A DNA stretch of 51,599 nucleotides. Source: Phormidium yuhuli AB48. GTDB taxonomy: Bacteria > Cyanobacteriota > Cyanobacteriia > Cyanobacteriales > Geitlerinemataceae. The stretch is taken from the NCBI RefSeq assembly GCF_023983615.1, contig NZ_CP098612.1:1-51599 (forward strand), read 5' to 3'. Positions 16,835 through 25,576 of the stretch are shown here, piece after piece. How positions within the stretch are numbered: the first letter of the stretch is position 1; the number at the start of each line of letters is the position of its first letter. Position numbers and translations under genes: made by a program. The notes under the pieces were generated by a model, which saw only the letters and a list, made by a program, of their open reading frames with translations, did not search any database and was not told where the DNA came from.

Positions 16835-17268
16835 GACGATTATTTGCTTTGACCCTACTGATTGCCGCGTGCGTTCCGACAAACTTGGCAGATTGGGGGG
16901 AGAATAACCCTGAGTTGGCCCCGGTCACATATCAAGTCCATACCCACAACACCTTGACCGTCCGCTACGAAGACGGCCATGAGGAGTTGATGCGCTTAGG
17001 CTGCACCGCTGACCTCGAACTGCCCCAGAGTGAGCAAGCCTTACAGCAATTGATTTACTTTTTGTCTAACTCGGAATATCTATTTGTGGATGATGCAGGG
17101 AACTTATGGGCGAGAAGTCAGCAGCGGGATTTGGAGTTGGTGTCGCTGACCATGGCCTTTGACGGCTGGGTGCTGCCCCAGGATGATTGCCCCTTCTATC
17201 CCACTGTGCTGGAAGCGGTGGAGGAAGCACGGCGGCAACAGCTTGGAATGTGGGATAACCAGGACTAA
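16831..17268 (+). CDS. secreted or lipid-anchored SNase-like protein
   Basis: 145 residues from the ATG that overlaps the previous stop (ATGA). N-terminal signal MRRLFALTLLIAACVPTNLA; the LIAAC stretch fits a lipobox. The rest resembles the staphylococcal-nuclease fold, most clearly in the end EAVEEARRQQLGMWDN, the usual last helix of thermonucleases (A..AR...GLW). The typical DGDT and catalytic arginines are not evident, so activity is doubtful. Confidence 0.6.
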   Translation: MRRLFALTLLIAACVPTNLADWGENNPELAPVTYQVHTHNTLTVRYEDGHEELMRLGCTADLELPQSEQALQQLIYFLSNSEYLFVDDAGNLWARSQQRDLELVSLTMAFDGWVLPQDDCPFYPTVLEAVEEARRQQLGMWDNQD

Positions 17269-17295
17269 GACAGTCTTGAAACATGAAATTAGCAA

Positions 17296-17325
17296 ATTAG
17301 CACTGACTTAAACGCCAGTGCTAAT
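17296..17325 (+). terminator. hairpin after the SNase-like gene
   Basis: Ten-bp perfect stem ATTAGCACTG/CAGTGCTAAT with a 10-base loop, 27 bases after the stop. The T-tract is weak (TGTGTTG). Confidence 0.55.
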
Positions 17326-17341
17326 TGTGTTGCTGTATGAA

Positions 17342-17600
17342 GATTTCCATTCATTCCGCTTTAGTTAAAGCGATGAGTTGAAAACTTTTACCAGCGCATC
17401 TGGCACTTCTTTTTCGGGTTTCCATACGTTCCGCTTTATTCAAAGCGATGAGCACAGCAATACGACGGAACCCATTACACTGACATCCAGAGTTTCCATA
17501 CGTTCCGCTTTATTCAAAGCGATGAGCCAAAAATGAATGTCAGTCCCATCGGCGTCAAACGCTATGTTTCCATACGTTCCGCTTTATTCAAAGCGATGAG
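17342..17600 (-). CRISPR. CRISPR array 3, three intact 35-bp repeats and one degenerate
   Basis: Intact copies at 17418-17452, 17492-17526 and 17566-17600; on plus they begin GTTTCCATACGTTCCGC and end AAAGCGATGAG. The reverse complement ends in ATGGAAAC, the expected crRNA tag, so the array is read on minus with its leader at right. The copy at 17342-17377 is degenerate and marks the trailer end. Spacers 39 bases. Confidence 0.95.
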
Positions 17601-17830
17601 GGCAGGCTCACAGAACCCGCTCCACGCCCCGATTGTAACCCCATCGATCCGGGGGGGGCAAGAAAGACCCCGCACAATTGAGAACTAAACCCAATAACTG
17701 GCCATCTCACCCCTCTCAAACCCAGTAGGCGTAAGAAATATGTGGCACTCAACGGCAGAATAAGGGTTTCAGCCATTGTCTAACCCCCGTGGATGCTTAT
17801 ACTTCGTACCAAAATCATTAGTCAGGATTA
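17601..17830 (-). promoter_or_regulatory. leader region of CRISPR array 3
   Basis: About 230 bases with no supported gene, on the leader side of the minus-strand array. Contains a CCGG-rich stretch with eight G (17650-17657). Confidence 0.4.
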
Positions 17831-18145
17831 TCATAAGTCTGTTGTCAACTGGTGCTGACAATACCGCCGCAAAATCTCCACAGACCATTCATCGGGGTGG
17901 GAGGCGTGTAAATGGGAAGTGAGGGGGCTGTGATACCAAAGCTGCCAATGATTCCGTAGCCAGAGTCCCAAGCTCCAGTGGTAATCGGTTAGGGATGCTG
18001 CCTGGGCCAGTTCCGTCTGGAGTGCCGGGGGCAGGAGTCGGTCGAGTTCGGTCATCGCCTCCTCAATGGTGCGGGGAATCATGACCCCAGTGGGTGAGTC
18101 TGGGTCGGGGGTAGGATTAAGCTGTAGTCTAGTCTGGGACATCAT
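17831..18145 (-). CDS. DUF6794-like small protein
   Basis: About 104 residues from ATG 18145; starts at 18142 or 18082 are also possible. The core IPRTIEEAMTELDRLLP...YHWSLGLWLRNHWQLWYHSPLTSHL...HPDEWSVEILRRYCQHQL fits the pattern of DUF6794 (a helix, then H-x-x-LG-x-W-x-R-x-x-W-x-LW). Function of that family is unknown; members sit beside toxin or immunity genes. Its start overlaps that of the divergent gene at 18144. Confidence 0.6.
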   Translation of the reverse strand: MMSQTRLQLNPTPDPDSPTGVMIPRTIEEAMTELDRLLPPALQTELAQAASLTDYHWSLGLWLRNHWQLWYHSPLTSHLHASHPDEWSVEILRRYCQHQLTTDL

Positions 18146-18353
18146 GAACAAGACTGTCGGATTGCTAGATGTCGTCGCTCTGGTCAATGATATACCTCAA
18201 TGTAACTTGTGCCGTGGCCAGGTTGGCACTGTCGTTGAGGTTTTGGCTGAGGGAGCAGCATTTGAGGTGGAGTTTGCTGACCAGAATGGGCGTACCTACG
18301 AATCTCTGGGGTTAAGACCTGAACAAATTATGGTTTTGCATTTTGAACCCTGA
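18144..18353 (+). CDS. DUF4926-family small protein
   Basis: 69 residues: LLDVVALVNDIPQCNLCRGQVGTVVEVLAEGAAFEVEFADQNGRTYESLGLRPEQI, an SH3-like barrel of the DUF4926 type (D-V-V-x-L...G-x-x-G-T-V-V-E...F-E-V-E-F). Such genes often stand beside putative toxins with DUF6883. Here its neighbour is the divergent DUF6794-like gene. Confidence 0.72.
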   Translation: MNKTVGLLDVVALVNDIPQCNLCRGQVGTVVEVLAEGAAFEVEFADQNGRTYESLGLRPEQIMVLHFEP

Positions 18354-18364
18354 CTGAGCCGTAG

Positions 18365-18544
18365 AAGACAGCCAACCAGAAAAGCGATGGCCGTCCCTGT
18401 AGCCGAGGGATGGAAATTCGGGTGTCTGATGTCCTGGAACTGTTTGCAATCGGTCTGAGCGTCGAAGGGATTTTCCGGGCAATGCCAGACCTTGAACCGG
18501 ATGACTTCACAGCATCCCTGGTTTATGCCTCCCGTAGACTTTGA
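18365..18544 (+). pseudogene. DUF433 antitoxin remnant
   Basis: The open stretch reads DGRPCSRGMEIRVSDVLELFAIGLSVEGIFRAMPDLEPDDFTASLVYASRR, which follows DUF433 closely (G-K/R-P-C-x-R-G...V-x-D-V-L-E...G-x-S...PDL...D). The frame begins after a stop at 18362, without a start codon, so the usual first 15 residues are lost. The toxin normally found next to it (PIN-like DUF5615) is not seen downstream. Confidence 0.65.
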
Positions 18545-18926
18545 CTTCGTTGACTCCGACCAGTGCTGGATGAGAGCGTCTGCCCCGAACGTCCATCAAC
18601 ATCACGTCTCGGGTGAAGTTGGGATGGGCCCCAGTTATGGCTCCCGTGTAATCCACGCTACAGGGAATTTCAGGGGTTCTGGGTAAAAAGTTAGCTTTTG
18701 GGTTTGACAGCGATAAAAATTTGCTAGACTGGGAGGGTCTATCTGTTTAGCGAAACATAAAACCTCATTCGTTAAATAGTTTTACAGCAAGAGTATTTGA
18801 CAGCTATCCAGTTGCTCATTTGCCGTAAGCACTAGTAGACACCTGAATGAAAACGTGGTTAGGATAAAGATATAAGACCATATCCGTGTAGCTATTTCTC
18901 AACGCTGAACAGAATCTATCAATCTC
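18545..18926. other. non-coding stretch after the DUF433 remnant
   Basis: No convincing gene. A 64-codon frame at 18492-18686 overlaps the remnant in another frame and has no RBS. The last 200 bases are AT-rich and should hold the promoter of the gene at 18927. Confidence 0.4.
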
Positions 18927-19591
18927 ATGACTAACTCTAAATTCAATTCATCTAATTTTGAAGTTAACATTGGAAACGCTGAAAGTGTCGCTGGGCAGGT
19001 CACAGGCGATCAAGTAAATGCCGAGACATATATTCAGCAGACTTCAAATTCAAACTATATCCAAAATGTTGAGGTAAATGGTAGCAGAGGTGGTCATGGA
19101 GGAGGGGGAAATGCTATTGGAAAATGGAGTAAGGTTATAGGTGCAAAGGGGGAGTTGGTGCGAATAAAGGATGTGGATGTGGTGGAGATGGCGGGGGCGG
19201 AGATGCTGTTGGAGATCACTCCATGGTTATTGGTGGAGATGGTGGAGATGCAGCAAGGTCAGATGGCAGGGGAGGGCGAGGTGGGATAAGTCCACTTAAA
19301 AAATTGTCTAAGGATACACTTCAAGCATTTGGTTTGTCTGGTTATGAGGGTTATGGCCAAGGTGGAAACGGACAGAATTCTATTCAGTATGACCGAGCTT
19401 TAAGAGTACTTTGTCAAATTAGTGCTGAGTATTTAGAAATAAACCCTGATGTTCCTATGTATCAGATGCCAGGAGTGTTAATGCCACCAGTCGAATGGGT
19501 AAATAGTTCCCTCGAAAAGAGGTGTGAGACTTTCCGTATCAAATTTATTGACAATGATACTGACTTTTTTATCCAAGACAATAATAACTAA
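18927..19591 (+). pseudogene. glycine-rich GVAG-motif gene split by a -1 frameshift
   Basis: Two frames make one gene: 18927 to about 19146 in the first, then to 19591 in the -1 frame, total 221 residues. N-terminus has NIGNAESVAGQVTGDQVNAETYI, the motif shared with three neighbours. The middle is glycine/aspartate-rich (GGDGGGGGDAVGD). The C-terminal 90 residues (SKDTLQAFGLSGYEGYGQGG...EWVNSSLEKRCETFRIKFID) are a compact domain I do not recognise. The switch point is GCAAAGGGGGAG, with the heptamer A-AAG-GGG in phase (19145-19151). It is either programmed slippage or an indel in a run of five G. Confidence 0.6.
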
Positions 19592-19833
19592 GGGAATATT
19601 CACCGAGCCAAATATGTAAATCATATGAGCCTATTCCCAAAAGGTAAGGTTTTTTGTCCCTCTTTCGTGTGAAGGTGTACACCGTTTAGGTCACCTATAT
19701 ATCCTGGTCTTTTATTGGGAGAGAAAGAGTTTTAAAGGGTAAATTATGGATACTGGACTGTATATCGAAAAGAGTATAGTCTTGACGGCTTTTACAAAAA
19801 AGCCCATAAATAAAATCTTGAGACTAATTTATG

Positions 19834-20685
19834 CTATGTGTTTATGTTTGTAACATTTCCATGAACTTTGGCTGCAACGGATCCTACCGATCCCGTAAAA
19901 GTCTGATTAATATTGATGTTTTGCATGAATTCATCGAGTGTTTGTATTGGTAGTTCTTCTTCATTTAAAATATCGCGTATTGCCCAAATAGCTGTATGAA
20001 GTGTTGGTTTTAAAAACATCATTGAATCATCGATGTCAAAAGTTCCGAAGTTTACTTCATTGTTCATGAAAACCTGGCGCAATGCAAAAACTATATTTCC
20101 TTGGGCTTGAAAAATTCTTCGAATTAAATCCCACCATGTAAATGTAATATAGCTAATGATTATAAACCATAAAAACTGATTTAGATCTTGTACGCCTCCT
20201 AAACCTAATAATACAACAAAGATAATAAACGAGATAACTGTCGTAAAACACTTTTTCAGAAAACTTTTCCACCTGATTCCCCCTAAAAAATAGGTATCAA
20301 CCCCTAGGTATAGATGAGATCCATATCCATGGAACCTTATAAAAACTGTGGTTTGTGTATTCTTGGGAGTTCGGCGAGTGATTACAATGTAAAGCCTTTC
20401 ATCTTTTAGAGGGGATAAGCTGTTTCGATTTTGGAATTCTTGAACATATTTGTTCAGGTAAAGCTTTGCATCACCTAAATTTCCGCCACTAACTTCACTT
20501 AACACCTTTTGATATAACTTCTGGCAAATTGTGTCAAGTCGATTACCCTGAACTTGATAACTTTGATACAGTCTGAAGCCCTCTAACTCTAATCCTGCAC
20601 CATCTGAAGGATCTCTCAACTGGAATAAATTTCCAATAGGGATTACCTTGTGAATCTTATCTTTCAGATAATCTTGCTTGTTCAT
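19834..20685 (-). CDS. two-helix membrane protein with a C-terminal GVAG-like motif
   Basis: 283 residues. N-terminal 130 residues soluble (FRLYQSYQVQGNRLDTICQKLYQ...LYIVITRRTPKN), then two membrane helices (about 146-165 TTVISFIIFVVLLGLGGV and 171-188 FLWFIIISYITFTWW). The last 25 residues, INQTFTGSVGSVAAKVHGNVTNINT, match the repeated motif of the neighbouring plus-strand genes (FTGSVSGVAGEVHGNQININ). Family not recognised; it may be the membrane partner of those proteins. Confidence 0.65.
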   Translation of the reverse strand: MNKQDYLKDKIHKVIPIGNLFQLRDPSDGAGLELEGFRLYQSYQVQGNRLDTICQKLYQKVLSEVSGGNLGDAKLYLNKYVQEFQNRNSLSPLKDERLYIVITRRTPKNTQTTVFIRFHGYGSHLYLGVDTYFLGGIRWKSFLKKCFTTVISFIIFVVLLGLGGVQDLNQFLWFIIISYITFTWWDLIRRIFQAQGNIVFALRQVFMNNEVNFGTFDIDDSMMFLKPTLHTAIWAIRDILNEEELPIQTLDEFMQNININQTFTGSVGSVAAKVHGNVTNINT

Positions 20686-21535
20686 GATTTCAATGAATAA
20701 AATAAACTATGAAAACGGAGTTTCACCTTGAGGAAATTCCCGAACTTTTCCAAAAACATTGCTATTTGAGCTTTGTCTTTAGGATTTACAGCATTCTAAA
20801 CTAGATAACTGTGTTGTAATTTTTATACTCTCGCGTTTTTGCTCAAATACAAACACACTTGTCCATCATCTCATGTAACTGTAGCTGATGTCAAGTAACT
20901 GTTCAGGGGCAGCAATTCTCATTTTGACCTGCATCCTGTCCAAGATGCCCAATCTTGAACGAAAGAATGCGGCTTTCAAGAATCCCTATTGAGACGATTC
21001 TCAATAAACTGGGGCAAAATTTCCATAATGAGAATTGCTGGGTGGGAGTCGGTCTAAACTAGATTATGGATGGGTTTATGGCCCAGTGTATCCCGTGCCA
21101 AGGATTTCAGGAGTTTTGTTTGAGATTCTTGACTTGCAGGCTTGACATGGGTCAAAATTTGCTATGCTGGGTGAGGAGGGCAACCACCAGGAATTGCCCC
21201 TACATAGTTTCTGTCCTATGCATCCCTGCTATTGCTATAATGCTTCAGATAACTTACGGCTTTGACGCCTTTACAGCCATGGGGGTTGTCCGTTATCCGG
21301 TTCTCTAGGTCAACTATTATCAATAAGCTCTGTGGATTGGTGTCTTAATGACAATCAGAAGCATCCCGATTTCATGAAGTTTGACCTGAGTACTATACTA
21401 GTACACAGTCTCTACTTGTTTGAAGGAAAACCAAAAACTTATTGAGAACTAGCTATAAAGATTAGTTAATTGAGGCAAATTAAGTTTTCGTCCTAGAAAC
21501 AGTTGAAAGTTTTTTTATTTGGTAGGAATAAAAAC
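20686..21535. other. long intergenic stretch with a decayed repeat
   Basis: About 850 bases. At 21174-21207 GAGGGCAACCACCAGGAATTGCCCCTACA is a small palindromic sequence of a kind common between genes in filamentous cyanobacteria (GGGCAA...TTGCCC). An 80-codon frame at 21066 has no RBS and poor composition; I do not call it. The end holds the promoter region of the 21536 gene. Confidence 0.45.
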
Positions 21536-21904
21536 ATGACGGGATCTGATAAAAAACCAGAATCAAAAATTACAATGAATTTTACAGGTTCTGTCTCTGG
21601 AGTGGCAGGCGAAGTCCATGGTAACCAGATAAATATAAACAAGCGCCAAGATTTATCCGAATCAATGCTTGAGATTCAAAAGATTTGGAAACAGTTTGTA
21701 CAAAACAGTCAAAGCATTAGTTTATCGCCAGGAGAAGAAGCTCAAGTTCAAGCAGCGTTAGTGAAAATCAACAAAAATCCTACCCTTCGGGAACGATTTT
21801 TATCTGCATTGAAATCTGGGAGTACCGAAACACTTAAGGAAGTGTTTCAGCATCCAGCCGTCAACATTGGTGTAGCAGTCTATGAAGGGTGGACAAATCC
21901 ATGA
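21536..21904 (+). CDS. small GVAG-motif protein
   Basis: 122 residues from ATG 21536. N-terminus MNFTGSVSGVAGEVHGNQINI (about 14-34) is the shared motif; then a helical middle and the end LRERFLSALKSGSTETLKEVFQHPAVNIGVAVYEGW. This layout is common in small cyanobacterial proteins of unknown role, often next to pentapeptide or NACHT-type effectors. Overlaps the next start by 4 bases (ATGA), so it forms an operon with the pentapeptide protein. Confidence 0.78.
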   Translation: MTGSDKKPESKITMNFTGSVSGVAGEVHGNQININKRQDLSESMLEIQKIWKQFVQNSQSISLSPGEEAQVQAALVKINKNPTLRERFLSALKSGSTETLKEVFQHPAVNIGVAVYEGWTNP

Positions 21905-23007
21905 ATTTAATGAATGACCCTATCCCTAATCAGAATGATATCGAGTTAAATACTGAAAAAGCTGGGGGTGTTGCGGGGAAAGTTGACCGTGACCAGATAG
22001 TTGCTGAGACTTACATCCAAGTCAATAATCCTGCTCCCACTGAGAATGCTGTTCTGACGCTTGATATTGACCCGTCGAAATACACGCAGGAAGAATTAGC
22101 AGCATTGATGGAAAATATAATGAAGTCGGTGAGCATTATAGGAGATGGAACATTAAAACTGGCATATTATAAGAAAGGAAGTATCAAATTATTTCTGAAT
22201 GGCTCACCAGAAGATATTGCGGAACTTCAGCGGTTAATAAACTCAAAAGAATCAACTCAAATAGAAGGTCATAATATTACAGAAATTCAGGAAACTACCC
22301 CAGAAGAAGACGCGAAAATTTCTCTGATTAAACAGGTTAAAGCAGGTAAAAAAAATCTGAGTGGAGCTGACTTAAGTGGTGCTGACTTAAGTGGTGTTGA
22401 CTTGAGTATTGCTAACCTCAATGGGACTAACCTGGATGGGGCTAACCTCAATGGGGCTTACTTGAATGGGGCTGACCTGCGTGGAGCTAACCTCAGTGCA
22501 GCTAACCTCAGTGGGGCTAACCTCAGTGAGGCTGACCTGAGTGGGGCTGACCTGCGTGAGGCTTACCTGGCTAGGGCTTACCTGTTTAGGGCTTACCTGT
22601 TTAGGGCCAACCTGAATGGAGCTAACTTGAATGAGGCTAACCTGATTAGGGCTAACCTGAGTGGGGCTAACCTCAATAGGACTGACCTGAATAGGGCTTA
22701 TTTCACTAGGGCTAACCTGGATGGGGCTAACCTGAGTGGGGCTGACCTGCGTGGGGCTGACCTGAGTGAGGCTTACTTGGCTAGGGCTGACCTGAGTGAG
22801 GCTGACCTGCGTGAGGCTGACCTGAGTGAGGCTTACCTGAGAGATGCTGACTTCACCGAGGCTAACCTTAAAAATGCCACGGTTATCCAAGCCCGGTTTG
22901 GACACAACCAAGGCATTGATGAAGCTCTAAAAACTGCTCTCATCACGAGAGGTGCCATCTTTGAAGATTCTCCAGGCGATCGCTCATCCGTCCCCACCCT
23001 CATCTAA
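21901..23007 (+). CDS. GVAG-motif protein with pentapeptide repeats
   Basis: 368 residues. N-terminus: GGVAGKVDRDQIVAETYIQ (shared motif, about 20-38). Residues 55-115: LDIDPSKYTQEELAALMENI...GTLKLAYYKKGSIKLFLNGSPEDIAELQRLI, an effector-associated-type domain with the K-x-G-S-x-K-L-x-L-x-G-S pattern. Residues about 140-325: near-perfect A[DN]L-x-[GER] pentapeptide repeats that form a right-handed quadrilateral helix, which can mimic DNA or act as scaffold. Coupled to the gene before. Confidence 0.9.
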   Translation: MNLMNDPIPNQNDIELNTEKAGGVAGKVDRDQIVAETYIQVNNPAPTENAVLTLDIDPSKYTQEELAALMENIMKSVSIIGDGTLKLAYYKKGSIKLFLNGSPEDIAELQRLINSKESTQIEGHNITEIQETTPEEDAKISLIKQVKAGKKNLSGADLSGADLSGVDLSIANLNGTNLDGANLNGAYLNGADLRGANLSAANLSGANLSEADLSGADLREAYLARAYLFRAYLFRANLNGANLNEANLIRANLSGANLNRTDLNRAYFTRANLDGANLSGADLRGADLSEAYLARADLSEADLREADLSEAYLRDADFTEANLKNATVIQARFGHNQGIDEALKTALITRGAIFEDSPGDRSSVPTLI

Positions 23008-23040
23008 ACCAACACCTTCCCACCGTTAGAAAGCGAATCC

Positions 23041-23120
23041 CCTTCCGATAACTGTCAGTTCCAACACTTATCGGAGCAAGCGGATAGCGGACTGTCAATG
23101 CACCTTCCGATAACTGTCAG
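23041..23120 (+). repeat. 18-bp direct repeat
   Basis: CCTTCCGATAACTGTCAG at 23041-23058 and 23103-23120, both followed by a similar CAACACTT/TGACACTT. It lies between the pentapeptide gene and the insertion sequence. Role unknown. Confidence 0.7.
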
Positions 23121-23234
23121 AGTTGACACTTCTTATCTTGCGAACCTGGACTAGATGCGATCGCCATTCAGAAAAACCCCACAGTTCTAGTTTTGACCCG
23201 CCGATGGAATCTTTAAAAAAGATGAATACCTGCA

Positions 23235-25007
23235 CCAAATCCTACATTCCGCAGGTTGACAGGGAATAAAAGATATGGTGCTAGTCTAGGCTAGAAAGGG
23301 TTCCTTCGAGCGGTAGGCTCTGGCGATGCAGATTAAAAATTTAGACCATCTGGGTTTAGTGGCTGGAGTGATTGACGAACTCGGCCTGGTCGAGTTGACG
23401 GATAAGCGGATTGAACCTCATAGCTTGGAGCATGTGAGTGCCGGACAAGTGGTTAAAGCCATGATTTTGAACGCCCTAGGCTTTCTCAGTGCACCGTTGT
23501 ATTTATTCAGCGAGTTTTTTGAGAGTAAAGCGGTGTCTCATCTGCTCGGAGAAGGGGTAGAGGCTCGTCACTTGAATGACGACCGCTTAGGTCGAGTGTT
23601 GGATGAACTCTACGCAGAAGGGACGACATCATTTTTTCTCCAGGTGGCGCTCCAGGCTGTGGAACGATTTGGAATTGATATTCAACAGCGTCATCTCGAT
23701 GCCACCTCGATCTCAGTAGAAGGGAAATATGAGCGGTGCTCGAAGGGGAAATCCGAGGTAGGACTTGAGTCAGCTCCCCAGGGTGAGACATCAGCAGAAC
23801 CCAGCCCAATTCGGCTGTGTCGAGGCTATTCCCGAGACCATCGTCCAGATTTGAAACAGTTTTTGATGACTCTAGTCTGTGCCGCCGACGGTGGCGTGCC
23901 GCTATGGTTGCAGTTGGCCAGTGGCAATGAACAGGACACTCAGCAGTTTGCAGAGGTGCTCAAGGCGTTTGGTGACCAATGGACTAGCGACGGTATCGTT
24001 GTGATGGATGCCGCCTTTTACACAGCAGCCAATCTGCAGCAGATGGAGACCACGGGGTGGCTATCACGGGTGCCGCTGACCCTAAAAGCGGCTCAAGAGC
24101 TGGTGCACAGCGATGTCACCCGACTGACTGAAGTCCCCTGCAACTCGAAGGATTACCGGATGTGGGAGATTGAGCAGACCTATGCCGGAGTGCGCCAGCG
24201 CTGGATCCTCGTCGAAAGCCAAACCCGCAAAGCCAATGCAGACCTCTGGCAACCCGAATTAGAGAAGCTCGAACACCGCCTCAACCGCCAATTGAAAAAG
24301 CTGACCCAGCGGGTCTTTGCTTGCAAACCCGATGCCCTCGAGGCCTTGATGCAGTTTCAAGATGGACTCGAGGTGCATCAGCTCACTCAGGTCTCCCTGG
24401 AGACGGTGCGGGCCAAGCGACCCCCCGATCGTCCCGCCAAATCCGCCGAACCCACCCCAGTTCAGGGCTATCGGCTCCAGGCCACGTTACAGCAGACCGC
24501 CACGGCCGAAGACCGCTTTAGCCGTCAGCGTAGTCGCTTTATTCTAGCCACCAATCAACTGGATCAATCCCTCTGGCCGGCTCAGACCTGCTTAAGCGAA
24601 TATAAAGGGCAACAGACCGTCGAGAGAGGCTTTCGCTTCCTCAAAGACCCCCTCTTCTTTGCCAGTAGCGTCTTTGTCAAAAAGCCGCAGCGGGTCGAGG
24701 CCTTAGCTCTCATCATGGCCCTAACCCTTATGGTGTATACCCTCGCCGAACGCCAACTGCGACAGGCGTTAGATGCTCAGAAGCAAACGGTGCGCGACCA
24801 ACGCCAACAACCCACCGCTAAACCGACCTTTCGCTGGATTATGCAGAAGTTTCAAGGAATCCACTGGGTTAATCTCGATGGGCAAAGGCAGATTAGCAAT
24901 CTCAATGATGAACGGCGATTGATTATTCACCTCTTCGGTCCACCCGTTGAGCGCTATTACTACGCATCCGGTTAATTATTTATCAACCTGCGGAATGTAG
25001 GCCAAAT
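23235..25007 (+). mobile_element. intact IS1634-type insertion sequence with target duplication
   Basis: Perfect 18-bp terminal inverted repeats CCTACATTCCGCAGGTTG at 23241-23258 and its complement at 24984-25001, flanked by the direct repeat CCAAAT (23235-23240 and 25002-25007). The element proper is 1761 bp with a single transposase gene. The perfect ends and duplication mean a recent insertion. Confidence 0.95.
23326..24975 (+). CDS. IS1634-type DDE transposase
   Basis: 549 residues, starting with the MQIKNLDHLGLVAGVIDELGLVE domain (DUF4277) typical of this group. Catalytic residues visible: HLDATSISVEGKY (first D), VVMDAAFY (second D) and the YREK-like YKGQQTVERGFRFLK with E and K (Q in place of R). 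Full length, no frameshift, so probably active. Confidence 0.93.
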   Translation: MQIKNLDHLGLVAGVIDELGLVELTDKRIEPHSLEHVSAGQVVKAMILNALGFLSAPLYLFSEFFESKAVSHLLGEGVEARHLNDDRLGRVLDELYAEGTTSFFLQVALQAVERFGIDIQQRHLDATSISVEGKYERCSKGKSEVGLESAPQGETSAEPSPIRLCRGYSRDHRPDLKQFLMTLVCAADGGVPLWLQLASGNEQDTQQFAEVLKAFGDQWTSDGIVVMDAAFYTAANLQQMETTGWLSRVPLTLKAAQELVHSDVTRLTEVPCNSKDYRMWEIEQTYAGVRQRWILVESQTRKANADLWQPELEKLEHRLNRQLKKLTQRVFACKPDALEALMQFQDGLEVHQLTQVSLETVRAKRPPDRPAKSAEPTPVQGYRLQATLQQTATAEDRFSRQRSRFILATNQLDQSLWPAQTCLSEYKGQQTVERGFRFLKDPLFFASSVFVKKPQRVEALALIMALTLMVYTLAERQLRQALDAQKQTVRDQRQQPTAKPTFRWIMQKFQGIHWVNLDGQRQISNLNDERRLIIHLFGPPVERYYYASG

Positions 25008-25038
25008 GAGTCGAGGACAATCACTTTATTCACACCAC

Positions 25039-25054
25039 CCTACATTCCGCAGGT
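25039..25054. repeat. solo copy of the insertion-sequence end
   Basis: CCTACATTCCGCAGGT, 16 bases identical to the left terminal repeat, 38 bases beyond the right end of the intact element and in the opposite orientation to it. It borders the HsdR remnant, so an earlier copy of the element probably removed the rest of that gene. Confidence 0.75.
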
Positions 25055-25247
25055 CGCTCATGTCCGTCGCAATGCTTCCATCGACTGGAACCTCAAGGAA
25101 AGCGTCCGCGCCCGCATGAAGATTATGGTGAAACGTCTCCTGCGACAATATGGTTATCCCCCCGATATGCAGTCCCTCGCGATTGAACTGGTACTGGAGC
25201 AAGCTAAGGTCTTTACTGAGTTTGAGGTGGAAACCCGTCATTCATAG
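25053..25247 (+). pseudogene. hsdR: C-terminal remnant of a type I restriction R subunit
   Basis: 64 codons without a start: VAHVRRNASIDWNLKESVRARMKIMVKRLLRQYGYPPDMQSLAIELVLEQAK. This is the conserved C-terminal block of HsdR (N-x-x-IDW-x-x-K-E-S-V-R-A...VKR-L-L-R-x-Y-G-Y-PPD...LEQA). The rest is missing at the solo insertion-sequence end. No hsdM or hsdS is seen. Confidence 0.85.
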
Positions 25248-25576
25248 GAGGCTTGAGTTTGGGGATGGGTCGAGTATGGAGTTTGGGCGATCGCACTCCG
25301 ATGGCTGTGGGTTTCGATGACCGACGACCTTTGCTGGATGCCAGATGCGATCGCACCTCATCAGTTCCTATACCTCACATGAGTTCGTGATAAGCGACAC
25401 AATTGAGCATTCTTGCCATCGTAGTCTGGTTAACTTCTGCGTCAACTTGCTCTGTGGCTTGATTGGCCACTGCCACCAGCCCAAGAAGCCTTCTCTTGAC
25501 TCAGACTAGCTTTTGCCTCGTTCGGCTTAACTCAAACTCACGTTAGCTATGAGATTGAACGTTTATCAATTTGAGG
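25248..25576. other. non-coding stretch
   Basis: About 330 bases with two HIP1-type sites. On minus, a short frame (about 25370-25510, [33 protein letters not shown]) has no clear start and may be a gene remnant; I do not call it. Confidence 0.35.

Noticed and set aside
11683-17600. Assigning CRISPR subtypes to the arrays
   Set aside because: No effector genes are present and repeats alone do not settle the subtype here.
21066-21308. 80-codon plus frame between GVAG-motif genes
   Set aside because: No ribosome site, contains a decayed intergenic repeat, odd composition.
22387-22911. 174-codon minus frame over the pentapeptide gene (QVSPTQVS repeats)
   Set aside because: Mirror of the repetitive coding strand; no RBS.
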